A stretch of DNA of 64,000 bases, taken from assembly GCA_008711295.1 (NCBI GenBank), contig VUYV01000082.1:515255-579254 (forward strand), in the 5' to 3' direction. Positions 35,801-48,200 of the stretch are shown piece after piece (position 1 is the stretch's first letter; every line of letters begins with the position of its first letter). The DNA comes from Anarhynchus alexandrinus (Eukaryota; Chordata; Aves; Charadriiformes; Charadriidae). The notes beneath the pieces are model-generated. The model worked only from the letters and a program-made list of their open reading frames with translations. It made no database searches and had not been told where the DNA came from. A program made the translations under genes and the position numbers.

Positions 35801-37647
35801 CTGGCCTAGTTACATAAGTGATCCGAATCCCCCCGGATCTCTCTTGTGGTTGCTTTGTATTTACTACTCCCTTCAGTTTCATGTCATCAGCAATTTAGCA
35901 ATTTTACAGCTGGTTTCTCCAAGTAATTTATAGACATTATCAACAGGGTGGAATAGATACTGCAAATTTGCTGCATAGATCCCACTGACTTTAAATGAAC
36001 TACTTTTGAATGAGCAATAGTTGTTGACGGGGGCAGGGTGTGTGTGATGGCAAATATTCATATCTCAGGCGGACAACATGTGCACGCTGATGACCAGGAG
36101 GTAGGCTGGCCATAAATTTTAGTGCCAGCGTCGGGGAGTTTGGGATCGATGCTTTTGAGTGTTTCCAGCCGGATACCCGCGCTGATATATGTAAGCTATT
36201 GCAGCCGTGTTAACGGCAGACACTATTGTCAGCATCACCTTGAAGGATGCTTGCAGTGAGATACTAGCTTAATTCCTTCCCCTGGGAGGTACAGGTATTT
36301 CTTCTGCTTCTCCTTTGGAAGCAGTGCTTAGGGCAAGGATGCTAAATCTCTGTGCTCTCCACAAAATAAGAAAGAGAAGAGATCCTAAGAAGAACCACGT
36401 GGCTGAAAAACTCTTCAGCTTGGCAGCATGAGGAGTGAAAAAAGAGGTGGAGGCACATCTGTGCAGAACTGCCTGGGCATTTGTTCTGTAGCCACAGCTC
36501 TGGGGAGCAGAAACTTCCCAGGACTAGGGTGCTCTTCCATAGGGTGCCATAGCTGCTGGCCCTTTAGAGAGTATATAGCAGGAGCAGGCTCTGTTCTCCA
36601 GGAAAGTCCAAACCTGAGATGTTCTGCGTCATTGTGTGTAAAATCCATGGCACTGCTGACCTTAAGGCTGTGATGACGGATGTGAAACCGGGGGGCTGAC
36701 TCATTCCATCTGGTAACTCAGGCTGAAAGCTGGTGTTCCCCAACCTTTCTTCGACATTTAAGAGGTGTTCCCCTTCCCCTCTGAAGAAAAGTAAACGCAA
36801 GAGTGCCCCAGCCGCTCTCACTATCACTATGTCGTGTCAAGGACTTTCTTCATGACTGCAGGCGCTAAGGACTGAGTTAAAACAGTAAAATTAAAGCTGG
36901 TGGTGGAAAATAGTGGTGCGGGCAGGTCCCTGCCCCTAGCTGGCTCACTCTTCCTCTTCAGGGGGAAGTGACCCGTGCTTAGAGAGCTGTTACCACAAAC
37001 ATCTACTCTGAAGGGCAACAAAACGCATCCGTTCTCTGGGGAATATTAAAAGTTGACCTTTAGTAATAATCTAACGGTTGTTAGAAATTTTTGGTGAATA
37101 ATACATGGGCTTCCCCAAGAAGCCTCAGATTACCTAGGGAAAAAAAACTCTCACCTCTTCTCTGGGTGAGAGAGATATGCATCGCGGGTGCTGCGTGCAT
37201 CGATAGGGACCTGCTGGGTAGGTGCCGATGGAGAGAAACCTGCCCTCCATTTCCAGTGTTATGAGCATCAAAAAAACCCTTGTTTTGAATGTTTGCAAAA
37301 TTTGTCTTGGCCCTGTCACTGTTTCAAAAAAAAAAAAAGAAAAAAGAAATTCAAACAAACCAGCCCTTTGAAAGTGGTTGGGATATTAGATAGTTCTAAT
37401 TGCTTTTCTCTGCAGTGCAAAAACAGTCCCCTCCCTGCCAAACACACCTGTGATCACTGGTATTTTCTTTTTGCTTATCTGTGCATAACTGTGCCGTATT
37501 TTTGTGGTGACATTTCATACCTGGTTTTGATACTCATTGTTTCACTGCTTTTGCTTTTCTTCTCAAAAGGGATGAGAAAAATTCAGCCTTCCAAGGTAGA
37601 AATAAGCCTTTTATCATCATAGTATCAAAAGAGTGATTAAGGGAGAA
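32900..37647. other. Non-coding DNA
   Basis: No gene is recognised. The segment 33241-33285 (TTTAGCACCGTGATTCAGCA, then GGTCCT) resembles the outer arm of the same old repeat type as at 32826, but weakly. Bases 33430-33560 are C-rich. A T-rich stretch lies at about 34155-34180. There is a CpG cluster at 34280-34470 and an A12 run at 37326-37337. Frames of 131-142 codons at 34797-35225, 35367-35762 and 37188-37622 lie in biased-composition DNA and show no domain. Confidence 0.5.
34280..34470. promoter_or_regulatory. Candidate CpG cluster
   Basis: About 14 CpGs in 190 bases, close to the number expected from composition. That means almost no CpG loss, in a neighbourhood that is otherwise CpG-poor. 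It is short of usual island length. A plus frame of 78 codons (34210-34446) spans it without a recognisable domain. An unmethylated regulatory element is possible. Confidence 0.35.
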
Positions 37648-37695
37648 TTTCAGGTCCTTTTCCTGGTTGATTTTCAGGTCCTTTTCCAGTTTTCC
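37648..37695. repeat. Two-copy tandem repeat, 24-base period
   Basis: TTTCAGGTCCTTTTCC occurs at 37648-37663 and again at 37672-37687; the remaining eight bases of each unit differ. There is no N between the copies, so this looks like a genuine local duplication followed by divergence. Confidence 0.8.
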
Positions 37696-39934
37696 ATTTG
37701 CCTAAGTAATTCCTTGATCCCAGAGCTGACCCTCTTGATTTCTCAGTTGATTGGAGCACTGCTGAAGCGAAGAGCAAGACTGGCAAAATTGGTCTCTGGA
37801 AAAGCACCCTGATAAGTTAATATATAGCATAGAGTGGGTGTTGTTTGAAACCCACCACACATTCAGTTCCGCATAGGCTTCAAAACAGCCGTATTGGTGG
37901 TGGTTTCTGTAGTTTAGTCCAGGAAATTCAGGCACAGGCACAGTCGGCGGTAGCGGTGAGGGAGCTGTCTATAAATGTATAAAAACACATTTACGTACTG
38001 TTGCCAATACTTTTAACCCAGCAAAGGTCTAATTTCTGAGGTTTCTCTTCGAAGTGCGGGCTCCATAGCCTGCCTTGCCAGGCGCGCGCTGACTTATTTG
38101 CCCTATATTCATTACCGCATCTTGCAAGCTGTTAATGGGTCACCTCGGAGGTGCTGGAATGTCCTGTCTGAAGACCATTAGTGAGGTGCACACATGCCTC
38201 TTGGCCCCTCCTGGCACCTGCTCCTGCCCCAAACCTGCCCTGCAGCAATGCTGCCTGCACCGAGCTGCCCATCAGCCATCAAGAGCTAACGGGGGACTTA
38301 ACAGCATATAAAGCCTGCACCTCTCATAGGGTTCCCCCCGCTCCCCCCTTAGTTTTATATGACCCGGGGGAGGCTGAATGCAAACAGGACCAGACCTGCC
38401 ACGGGTCAAAGGAACGAGGCAATCAAGAAGGCAGAGTTTTCCCAAGGGGGGAACGGACTTGCTGGCTGAGGGCCGGGATAATGAAACTGCTCGGGAGAAA
38501 TGTCAGCTTAAATGAGTATGTGCAAAAAGGCGGTTATTGCAGCAGGACTAGCGGGCCGTGGCTGTTTGCAGGACAACATGCTGGTTTGGTCTCGCCAATG
38601 GTTAGTTTGTAATGGTTGCAAGAGTGACGGCTTGCCAGTGTAAATAGTTGGATAAACAAACGTATAGGAGAGCAACTGTGGATGTGAATAACCCACTCTT
38701 TATTTAGAGGATGTGAGAAAATGTGTAGCTCTCATCAAATTTGCTGGGAAGTGACTGCGGAGGAGATTTGGGTGTGATGAGGAAATGGAAATGTTTGCCT
38801 GGGGGAGAAGAGCAGCTGAGTGCTGTGGCAGAGACCCAGGGGCCTCTATCGGTGGGTCTTCCGTTGGTGGTGGGACAAAGGGCTTTGAGGGCAGTTGTCC
38901 CCACGCCACTTCCAGGGCTGAAGCTGTGGGAGCAGAACAGTGGTTCTCATGATTGCAAGCATCCCTGGGGGCCCAGCTGGTGGAGAAAGGAGAGGGATTT
39001 TTTTTATTTCCTTCCCCTAGGGGCCTGGCCAGTCTCCATGCCAAGCTACTGGGGTTATGTGGAGCTTTCTTCCATTGCCCTCCCCACCGCTCGCCTATGA
39101 GGGTGACAAGGGGTGAAGCATCCTTCCTCCGTCAGGTTGGGATGCTTCTCTGCAAGGCTGGGTGGAAATCAAGGGCAGGCTGAAACTCAGCAGAAAACTT
39201 TGCAGTTCTGTGCTAAATTTGTAGCCACTAGGACTCAGGGTGCTTTAATTCAGTGAGTCATCGCTTGTTCTTATTAAAGAGTCAGTGGGGACAGCTTTTC
39301 TGGCACACATGGCGGGGTTGAGGTACAATGGGGAGCTGCTGTAATGCGTAGCCAAAGGACCGGTCGGTCCCAAAGGCATTACCCCAGCTGGAGGAGCTTG
39401 GAAAGGCATTTTCTCGCAAGAAGCTATTGGTAGCCCGGGACCAAACAAGAGAGACCTGGTCAGGAATGACGGTGCTCAGTTCAGGAGGGTCCTGCCCTCA
39501 GGCTGGTGCAGGGAATGGAGCAATCCTAGCTGGGCACCACGTGGGAAGTGCTGTGGGATGTGGGAACATGGGCAGGATGGATGTGCCAATGGGGCTGGGA
39601 GAGTTGAGTGGAGAAGAGTGTCTTTCTCCTCTGGTTTTCCTTGTGAAGACGGGAAAATACAGGATTTCAAATCAGAGCATCTTTCCATGCATCTTTCTCC
39701 CCCTATCATGGCAAGCAGAAGCTTGTAGTTTACTTTCTAGAGTTGATGCCTAAGTGTGTATAAATAGATGACATATGAAGGGAAGAGCTTTAGAGAACGG
39801 TGATGTTAGCTGTGCTTTTCAAGAAGTAAGCTACTGTTGAAGCACCTGGCAGTATCTTATTGCAGTTAAAGGTTTTGAGGATGGATACTGTTCTCCAGAC
39901 TGCAGCAGCATGGGTTGTGTTACCAATTTCTTGC

Positions 39935-39950
39935 TGGTGGTGGTGGTGGT
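39935..39950. repeat. GGT trinucleotide repeat
   Basis: About five units of TGG/GGT. Short, with no coding frame using it. Confidence 0.85.
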
Positions 39951-41402
39951 TTAACGTGCGGCATTGCAGAGAAACCTAGTTGAAGCTGAGGTGCAGTTCC
40001 GCAAGGTCCAGTGCAGGTGTAATTCAAAACACAGACCTTCCCCAAATAGCTTACACTGTTGATTTATTAAATGACAGTAATGATTCTCTTTTGGCCTGCT
40101 TTTGGGTTTGCAGCTACTCAATATAAAACCCACTGCATGGTTATGATTTGGTAGGGTCTGAAATCTTCTTGTCCATGTTGGGTGGTATTTTCAGTTTTGA
40201 GAGGATAGCCAAGGAAATCACTGAGCAAAGCCCTTGGAAAAATTGGTGCCATCTAACTGTAACCTCTACTTCAGTTGACCTACTTCAGTTCTAGAGGTTT
40301 GGTAGGAGACATCTTCAAATGGATATTTAACATGAATAGTTAGAATAAATTGCATTCAGAATAAGCAATGAACACTCAGTAAAGCTATATTAGATGAGTG
40401 AAAAGCAAGGTGCAGTGCCACGCAAGGCAATCAAAAAGAGGCATTCATCTAGACTATTTTTTTATCCAGTAATATTTTGCATGAAAATTAATTATATGTA
40501 AATACATAAAAAGTTAAACTGATGTTCACCGCATCTTCATTGTCAATTGGAACTCCAAATAGCTGTGTTATGTTTGATAACAGATTGATTGACCTGAGCA
40601 AAGCTTGCATATCTCTGGGATGGAGACAATTGAATTATCATTCAGAAAAAAGTGAAGATGATTATATCACATCCCATAGTTTATAGATGCTTTCTTCAGT
40701 ACTATTGCCATTAGTTTTCAATAGGTAGCAGTAGGCTCGGTATTAATGTTGCCATGATTATAATATGGCCTTTATGGATGCAGGAATAGGTTCAGGAAGC
40801 ACCATATCCTGTACTGCAAGTCAGACTCGGAGACCTGATCCCATCCATCAGAGTGGGTGATGAAAACTTAAATTAGCTGTCAGCTTTTTTTTTTTATTTA
40901 AATGTTGAGTTGGTGTCCAAAACCAGAACATATAACAGCAGCATCCTTAAGAAGATGAATAAGAATGATGGAAAACACAAACTTACACATACATTTCTTG
41001 GATTCAGTGTATACTTGCAACTGAGAGGAAGCGTTAGGCCACAGGGCACAAAGTGCCACATCTTTGTAGGTGGTCCAGAACTGCAGTTTTCAGACAGGCA
41101 CTCAGGTGCTTTTTGTTACTCGTTTTCCTATAGAAAAATTTTAAGATCTCAGGTACGCAGGGTAAAGAGCTCTGGAAGTTCTTCAATGAAGGCAGCTGCA
41201 AGCGGATAATGGGACTGAGTCTAATTGGAATATTTTTGGCACTTTTCCTCTAAATAATTAACAACACTGTTTTGCTGAAGCTGAGCCATTTTGCTGAGAT
41301 GTTTTGATTTCAGGAGAGTTTTTATTAGATTCTGAGATTCAAGATGGATCCCCTCCTCATCTACCACCCTATCACTTGTGAGAAGGTGGTAAGAGGTGTG
41401 TT

Positions 41403-41426
41403 GGGGTGAGGAAGGGAGGGAAAGGG
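41403..41426 (+). other. G-quadruplex motif
   Basis: Four G runs (GGGG, GGG, GGG, GGG) separated by loops of 7, 1 and 3 bases, meeting the usual G3 with loops up to 7 rule. It lies in a purine-rich stretch. Folding and function are untested. Confidence 0.6.
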
Positions 41427-42918
41427 AAGAGAAATAGAAAATCTGACCTGTTCAGTCTGTTGTGTCCCATGTTGAGTTTCCCTGCTACTAGTTGTGCCTG
41501 TAAAGCTTCCAACTTACTAGGCAGAGAGATCCCAACAATGTAAACTAAATTTAATTCTCAGCTCAAAAAAGTTTTTTGTCCTGGGGAGAAAAAAAAAATC
41601 TCTAATGAGCAGGTGCTCCCTCTTAGGCAGCTCAGAAACTTCGGGGCCTGCCTTGAAGTATAGTATTGATGTTTCCATACTCAGAGGTTTGACAGGAAAA
41701 TGTCTTACCACGTTGTCAAGAGCAATCCCTTGGGTAGGAAGAGCTGATGTTAATATCTAAGGGAAATCCATGTTTTGTGGCTATATTGTACCCAATGCAA
41801 CACACGGTAAAATTTTACTAGGTTGGAGGAGGTTTTAGATAAAATGTGTTGTCAGATTACTCCAGCAGCTAAAATAAGTAGGAAAATAACAGCTCCGTGG
41901 GCAATCTAGTGATTGAAACGTATTGAAGATGTCATCAGATGACTAGTCTGAAGACGTAGTGTGCATGCTTGTAAGGTAAGACATCAGAGGCTAAACCTCC
42001 AGGGATAAAAACAGGGCTGCAATCTGTCCTTGTTTGAGAGCCTGCTGCTGGAAGGTGGTACAGAGGAATGCTGGACCTGAAAGCTGGATGCCTGCAAGGA
42101 TGGTGGTCACGTTGCATGCAGGGACCTGGATGGAGTGGCTGGATGAGAGTTTGGTGGCGGCCAGCAGGACTCCGAGAAGCGGAGTAACAAAGGCGCTAAA
42201 TGTGCCCCACTCCTCAGGGTCCTGTGGAAACCTGTGTTCGAAACCATGTAGGAAAGTGGTACCCAGTGTGAGCAGGTGATGTCTTCCAGGAAAAGCCTGG
42301 AGCTGAGCATCATTGCGCAAAGCATGCATTGCATACTGCTAAGTATTTTGTCCCTTTGACAAAACAAATACATTGGTTCGGTGTTTCTTCAGCACAGTAT
42401 AAATGAAGCTTCTGGCTTCTGTGCCTTGGAGTCATCTGAAAAGTCCTCATGGGCAGGAAGCCGTGGCTGGCAGTGAGTGACCCCGGCTACTTATGGCGAC
42501 TGGCTTTCAAAAGGTCTTTTTCTAAAGTGTTGCTAGTGTGCAATGAGTGATTTTTTAGTCCAACATATTTCATGAACTTGAAAGTGAGACTCAGGGAATA
42601 AATTTCCCTTTTGACTGCTGTCAGAGAGTTTCAATAGTTTGTTTATCAAATCTGTACCAGCTCTTTGGTGAGCCTGAGAAATGATGGTTTGGGGCGTTAT
42701 CTCCTTTCCCAAGCCTCCGTTTGCACTGCAGCAGTATTGTCTTTTTTACTGGGGACAGCAAACACACGAGCAAAGGCTTGGAGCAGATGCTACTGCAAAG
42801 GTAACTGCACTGTCATTCCTTTCAGCTGGAAGTGTACTTATAATTTTAGAATTAGATTTGGGTGGAAATGTTACATAACTTGTTTATAAATACACCCACA
42901 TGGCAGACTATTTTTTTT

Positions 42919-42930
42919 ATTATTATTATT
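42919..42930. repeat. ATT trinucleotide repeat
   Basis: About four ATT units bordered by T runs. ATT tails are seen at the 3' ends of L3-type LINEs, but no L3 sequence is visible on the left, so I treat it as a plain simple repeat. Confidence 0.75.
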
Positions 42931-43407
42931 TTTTAAATAAATGTCCTCAACTACAAAACAGAGGTCAGACAGAGGTGGCTGAAACATTGCTTATATCCTG
43001 GGTTCCCATGTTCATCAATGGTAGCTTTCTAGTCTTCTAAACCCCCGTTTTTAGCAGAAAAACCCAAGGCACAGACATATGGAACAGGAATCTGAAGCAC
43101 TTCCAGAGCCTGCCAAGCTCCTGGCAGCCACCTCAGGTCTTCTGTCAGATGATTTCAGACCCGTTTTTTCCCCCAGTGAGTTAAGTTCTCAGTCCTCTAG
43201 AGTCTCTGCCATTCTTCACTTAAGGGAAGATGCTCTGTGACCTCAGGTAGTCATCAAGAAATCACTGGATTTGTATCAGCTGGAAATCGGACGGTGGTTA
43301 AAATAGTGTTGGCTGCTGGGAGGATGGGAAGATTGTGAACTCTTTGTCTGGAGTGTCCATACCTGCTGTCATCACAACCTGGCTGCAGGCAGAAAACCAA
43401 ACTCCGT

Positions 43408-43503
43408 CTGCCTCACCTCTCCGTGTAAAGTGGGGATGTCAGCCCCCACAGTGGGAGCCTGGTTGAAGTGCTTTGAGATCCTGAGACAGAAGGATCTACA
43501 TGT
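43408..43503 (+). mobile_element. Ancient L3/MIR-type 3' end (CR1 superfamily)
   Basis: The blocks CTGCCTCACCTCTCCGTGTA, AAGTGGGGATGTC, then AAGTGCTTTGAGATCCTGAG and AAGGATCTACATG follow, in order, the L3 tail as I recall it (CTCAGTTTCCCCATCTGTAA, then AAGCGCTTTGAGATCC). It is the same family as the copy at 11141-11262 but in the opposite orientation and better preserved at the CTTTGAGATCC block. No simple-sequence tail remains. Subfamily not assigned. Confidence 0.72.
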
Positions 43504-46500
43504 TGTTGTCTGTGTACTTGTTCTTGTTCATGTTCTTCCCCCTCTAACGTGACTGTGTTTAGCGCTAACCAAGCAATGTGGGTATTGTGGCTATTTATGT
43601 AATAAGTCATTAGTTTACCATCTTGAGCCTGAGAAATACCAGCCATTGAGAATTTTGAAAGCAAATGTACTTCTACCCTTCAGTCAGCATTGTCCTTCCT
43701 CCTGTCCTCGCCCACAACCAGGAGGAGCTCCTAATCTCTGTTCTTGGTAATGGTGTTTACCACCTCTCAGTCCAGGATTCTATCATACACTCATAAGAAT
43801 AGCTATGGGAATTGTTTCAGGAGCCCACCCCCTTACACCTGGTAGGGTATCTTTGCCATTTTTGACAGAGCTTGCCTATTCTGTAAAAGTCTTCCACATG
43901 GGAAACTCCACAGGCTCCCTTAAGCAAACCTGCCCAAGGTTATCTTTACCATTGGAAAAAAAGCCTTCCCAAATGCCTAAATTAGATCTTCCTTGCTGCA
44001 GTTTGAGCTCCTAAGTTCCTGTTCTATGCACTGTCATTGCGGAGAACAAATCAGTTCGTTTCTATTTGCAGCAACCTTTGATGTGTTTGCTGACCTCAGA
44101 GCAAATCTGATCACTTCACTCTTCTTTCACAGGTCCAGACCTTTGATTATTCTTGTCCTCAACAAAGTAGTTCCTTCAGTTATCCGAATTTTTTGTTCCA
44201 AGTGCAGATAGCATAGTTTGGGGTTTTTTTTTGGTAACACTAGTTTGCTAGATGTATATGAGTTCAACTCAGGAGCATGTTTGGTTGACTGAAGTAGCTC
44301 ATGAGTCTTGGAAACTTTCTTTTATAGACTTGGTACTATCAGTCAAGTTGCCGTTCTATTAATTTCTTATGTCCTTATTTCACAGTCTTGCTGCCCTAAG
44401 AAATCAAGTTGTTATTTTTGAAGGTTGAGGCTTCCAGGAGTATTGGCGATCACTTGTTTTGTTTCCTTTTGAGATAAATGCTGTGTTTTCCTGCCAGCTT
44501 CAGATGACAGCAGGTGATCAGCAAGGGCATAACAGAATACGTGCATAGAAATCGGGAGGGGGGGAGTCAATGTCAAAAAAATCACATGATCTGGTAGGCT
44601 CTGGATTCTCCTTTAATGTCTGTGGTGGTCAGACATTATCTGGCCTGTCCCCCATGGGATTTTCTTATATGGCTGCTTTGCTTCCCAGCCCTTTTGCACA
44701 GTAATTTTGAACCTCTATTTGGCAGTTTACAATGGATTACCTATGAGGTCTCTGCGAAAATGAGTCTAAAAAAATCAAGCTCATTGGCATTCAACTGAAC
44801 TGTGCATCCGTGGTGCCACTAGAAAGCTTTTAGGAATCAAAGAGTGAAAAAGGGTTAAAACAATCTTTCCTGTTGCCCCAAAAGACTTCCCTTTTCTAAA
44901 GTAAATAAATGCTGTTCATATTCTGTAGCACTTCTTTTCATCATCAGGTTTCAGCAGGAAAAAACAGTTTTAGATATTTTGATTGTGATCCATCAATTGG
45001 GATAATTACTGTTATTTGAGTTCTTTGATGTTGGGAAAGAACAAGATCTGATAACCCGTATTGTTATTAAAGGGGGTAGTAAGACCAAGAATATTTTGTA
45101 GGATAAGATTTTTTTCGAGACCAAATGTCGCCACGATTACAAATTGCCCCCCTTCTTCCCCCCGTTTATTTTTTTGCTTTTGTGAAAGTGGAGGATGTTT
45201 TAATAATAAGCATACATTTTTAAATAATACCATGTGAAAAACACTAATATGTGTGTGTGGAGTTGCACTTAAGTCATTTGCCAGACTATGCAGGTTGTAA
45301 ATGACTCCCTGACACTTTGAAAAGCTGCTTTTCTACGTCCTACAATAAAATAATTCACAAGGTCACAGAACATTTGCAAATACTCACAGGGTACCATTCA
45401 TGCAGAATGGCAGGTGAAGGAGGAGTCATAAATAATTACAGAGTCCTTTCTTTGCCTTTGGTGAGCTTGGGATCGGGACATGGCAACTAGCTGGCAAATG
45501 AAAACTGAGCTAAAAATATTTGCATATACGGTTTGTTTCATGGCCATGAATGCTGAATAGACTGGGAACTTTTACAGCCACTTTGAAGATCGTTTGAGGC
45601 ATATAAGGATAAATTGTGTAGGTAAATAATGAGCAGCTGGCAATTTGACAAGATTTAGGCTTTGCTGCTCTAAAAGGCAAGTGCTTAAATATCTTTGTGA
45701 TGTGCAGATGAAGAATCTTATTTATTGTACAAAGTTTGAAAGAGGGAAGAGGTTTGCTGAGCCGCTGGGAAGTCTTGTAAATCTCCTGTAATGGGGGCTT
45801 GCCATGACACTAATAAAAAGAGAGTGACATATCCAGGTGCATTTATAGCGTGCTTTTATAAGGAGTGAGTTTTCGGTTGACAGAAATGAGGGGGAATTTA
45901 CTTGGGCAGAGGCGACCCGGTGGTTTTCTTGTTCTCCCTGTCAAGACAGAACTGATGTCGGAGGCGACAGTCGAGTAAGCTCAGGGATGTTCAAAACCCA
46001 GTTGCATTCTCCTAATTTACTTGCCTAATTTGGTTACAGCCAGTGGTATTTTGGTGCTAGCATGGAAGAGGTGGGGCCACCCAGAGGCGTGCAGGTTCCC
46101 ACCGCACCCTCGGTGGCACAGCTGAATTTTAAGCGTGAGGGAAGTGCCTCACTGAATACCAGGGACTTTATTCCTGGCAGTCCTGGCATACGGGGAGGGG
46201 ATTTGGGAAGAGCTCTTGTAGCAATGCTAAAAACAGCGGCTGCTGTTTAGCAGTCAGGATTAATTTGCAAACCCTGAAAAACTCTGTTATTTATTCTGTT
46301 GTTTTTTTTTTCTGATTTTGAATCATGCTCTTGGTAAACTGGTGGCTTTCAAGAGGGGTCAATAATAGATGCATTGGTTAGAGGGTTGTTTTCTTTAATG
46401 TTTTTTAGGAGCGATGGGATTAAACAGATGGATATGAAGAAAGTTGTCTGTAGAGAAACTTCAAAGTTTTGCATAGTCTGTAGGAAGTGAATCTGCAAAT

Positions 46501-47582
46501 TGGAGCTGGAATTAATGATTATTTTTTTGTGTGTGCAATTCTCATAAGCAGACTGTCGCTAGCGTGCAACAACAGCTTTGGTATTCTTTCAGGATATTTT
46601 ATTTTTGTTTGTTTGGGAATTCAAGCTGCTGTACCTGTAACTCACTTTTAAATATGTAATTTCAAAGAATATGATAAATTTCTTTGCCTGTTGGTATCGC
46701 GGGCTTGAAGAACGATTGAACGTGAAGTTTTATTAACTGTAGCCCTAGCAATTTCAAAGATACTGGTTGTGCTGGAAGCATTTCTGACAGGTCTTATTCA
46801 TAATGGCCTGAATGTGTCCAAGACAGCGTGATCTATAGCTTTTAATCAGCTAATGGATTGAACCTCACAGTGAAACTTGGCTGTATTCAGGCGGGTTAGA
46901 ACAGAAAGGATTTTGCAATTTTACAATTTTCAGACTGGGGCAAGTGTCTGAGGGAAGCAGCAGCATCGTTCCTGGCTGCCGGTGAATGACAAAGCAATGT
47001 TATAACACAGAATAAAAGCTTGCATTTAGCTCAGCTTCACCAAAGCCTTTGTAATGGCCTTTGCCCTTGTCCTGTTTTAGGATTTTGGATCTCTATGTGT
47101 CTGTGTTTTGGTCTGGCTACAGGTAAAAGCAAGTAAGGTAGAGCAGAGGGAGATTACCAGAATTCAGGGATGGATTGGAAAGCTTTATAATCTGTCGTTT
47201 TCCCCTGGATTGCAAGTTCAAATAGGTAAAAAGGGCTGTGTAGAGAAATAGGCAGTGGTCAGGGTCACCACATTTTGTCCTGGTTGTTGTTGCAGTGCCA
47301 GGCGGGATGTGCTGTCGGGGGGAGAAGCAGGGAGGCATGGCCAGGGACGGCACCTTCGAGTTCAAATCAAGGCATGTGGGGTGTGCGCCCCCTGAGACCA
47401 TTCAGGGACGTATACATAGGATGTCTGAAGCAGCATACTGGAGTCTGTACCAAAGTTCCCTCGTCAGAATTTCTTCATGTCTGAGAGCTCTTCATCTTGA
47501 TTAATGAGGTTGCACATTTCCATATTTAGTTCTTCTGTCAACCACTTCCTTTTGTCTTTTAGTCCAAACCTCCAAGATAGGG
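43504..47582. other. Non-coding DNA
   Basis: No gene or further transposon is recognised. A T run occurs near 44224-44233, a G-rich string near 44556-44566 and a T run near 46302-46311. The block 45420-45860 looks like conserved non-coding sequence and is listed separately. The 62-codon plus frame at 46062-46250 matches nothing I know. Confidence 0.55.
45420..45860. promoter_or_regulatory. Candidate conserved non-coding block
   Basis: Complex AT-leaning sequence free of repeats, with several TAATTA, AATAATGA, TATTTGCATAT and TTTATAG-type cores and an E-box-like CAGCTG. The octamer-like ATTTGCATA at about 45519-45527 and clustered homeodomain cores resemble vertebrate enhancer sequence. Evidence is texture only. 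Confidence 0.3.
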
Positions 47583-47622
47583 GAAAAAGAAAAAGAGAAA
47601 GAAAAGAAAAAGAAAAATCAGA
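47583..47622. repeat. GAAA-rich purine tract
   Basis: About 35 bases of almost pure purine on the plus strand built from GAAA, GAAAA and GAGAAA units. Long purine tracts can form triplex DNA and are frequent slippage sites. The tract precedes a tandem duplication, a long T tract and an assembly gap within 600 bases. Confidence 0.85.
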
Positions 47623-47718
47623 CAGGTTGATATAGGTCTTGGGGAGTAGGAGTTGCTAAGGGATAGAGAGGAGGAGTTATTCTGCTTTGAGCAGAGTAAG
47701 AAGATGAAAATTGCCTGT

Positions 47719-47776
47719 GAATTCACTAACTTTAATATGTGTGTGATGAATTCACCGACTTTAACATGTGTGTGAT
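47719..47776. repeat. 29-base tandem duplication
   Basis: Two back-to-back 29-base units (47719-47747 and 47748-47776) match at 26 positions. Each starts GAATTCAC and ends ATGTGTGTGAT. No N lies between them and they differ at three sites, so this is a real duplication of some age. Confidence 0.9.
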
Positions 47777-47820
47777 GAAGGCCTCAAGCTCTGTGGCTGT
47801 AATCATAAGGTAAGATGAGC

Positions 47821-47852
47821 TTTTTTTTTTTTTTCTTTTTTTTTTTTTTTTT
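47821..47852. repeat. Long poly-T tract
   Basis: Fourteen T, one C, then seventeen T. It is the longest T tract in the window. It could be the A tail of a reverse-oriented retroposed copy, but the sequence on its right (47853-48110) is not recognised as any element. Confidence 0.9.
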
Positions 47853-48122
47853 GCCCCTCTTTCTAAAAATAAGTAAGGTACTGACCTCAGGATTGGCCAG
47901 CACTGCTGCAGGTGGTGCCCTGGGCGCAGGTGATGCTGTTCGCAGCCGCACTTATTCTGGTGTAGGTTGAAGCTGGCTTGCCTGCCCTTCCCAATTCTGT
48001 GCCCATAGAGTAAAACAGACTCTCTTCCCTTCAAACAGTCTCAGATTTCTTAAATGTTAAAATGTGATATTCACACCTGGCATTGCACAATGAAGACAAA
48101 ATATTTTTGGTTTGAAAAAAAA

Positions 48123-48200
48123 NNNNNNNNNNNNNNNNNNNNNNNNNNNNNNNNNNNNNNNNNNNNNNNNNNNNNNNNNNNNNNNNNNNNNNNNNNNNNN
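48123..48200. other. Assembly gap, 78 N
   Basis: Seventy-eight N with AAAAAAAA on the left and a T plus thirteen A on the right. The missing sequence probably begins and ends in A-rich low-complexity DNA, the likely cause of the break. The minus frames of 202 and 64 codons that cross it are artefacts of reading N as open. Confidence 0.97.

Larger units (their letters stand above)
37696..43407. other. Non-coding DNA
   Basis: No gene is recognised. Contents are a GGT repeat at 39935-39950, a short direct repeat of CTACTTCAGTT near 40270-40290, a T-rich run near 40887-40898, a G-quadruplex-type motif at 41403-41426 and an ATT run at 42919-42930. Bases 40320-40780 are AT-rich and complex. The 112-codon minus frame at 41991-42329 has a protein-like look but no match I know. 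Confidence 0.5.

Noticed and set aside
35965..36000. GATCCCACTGACTTTAAATG as another ancient palindromic repeat
   Set aside because: It resembles the CCATTGACTTCAATGG core, but too short and too changed to separate from chance.
43045..43090. Further MIR-like block (AAACCCCCGTTTTTAGCAG and AAGGCACAGACA)
   Set aside because: Only two weak blocks match the CCCATTTTACAG and GAGGCACAGAG parts; no other element sequence surrounds them.
47270..47370. Possible tRNA gene from a GTTCAAATC string
   Set aside because: No matching A box at the right distance and no cloverleaf pairing.
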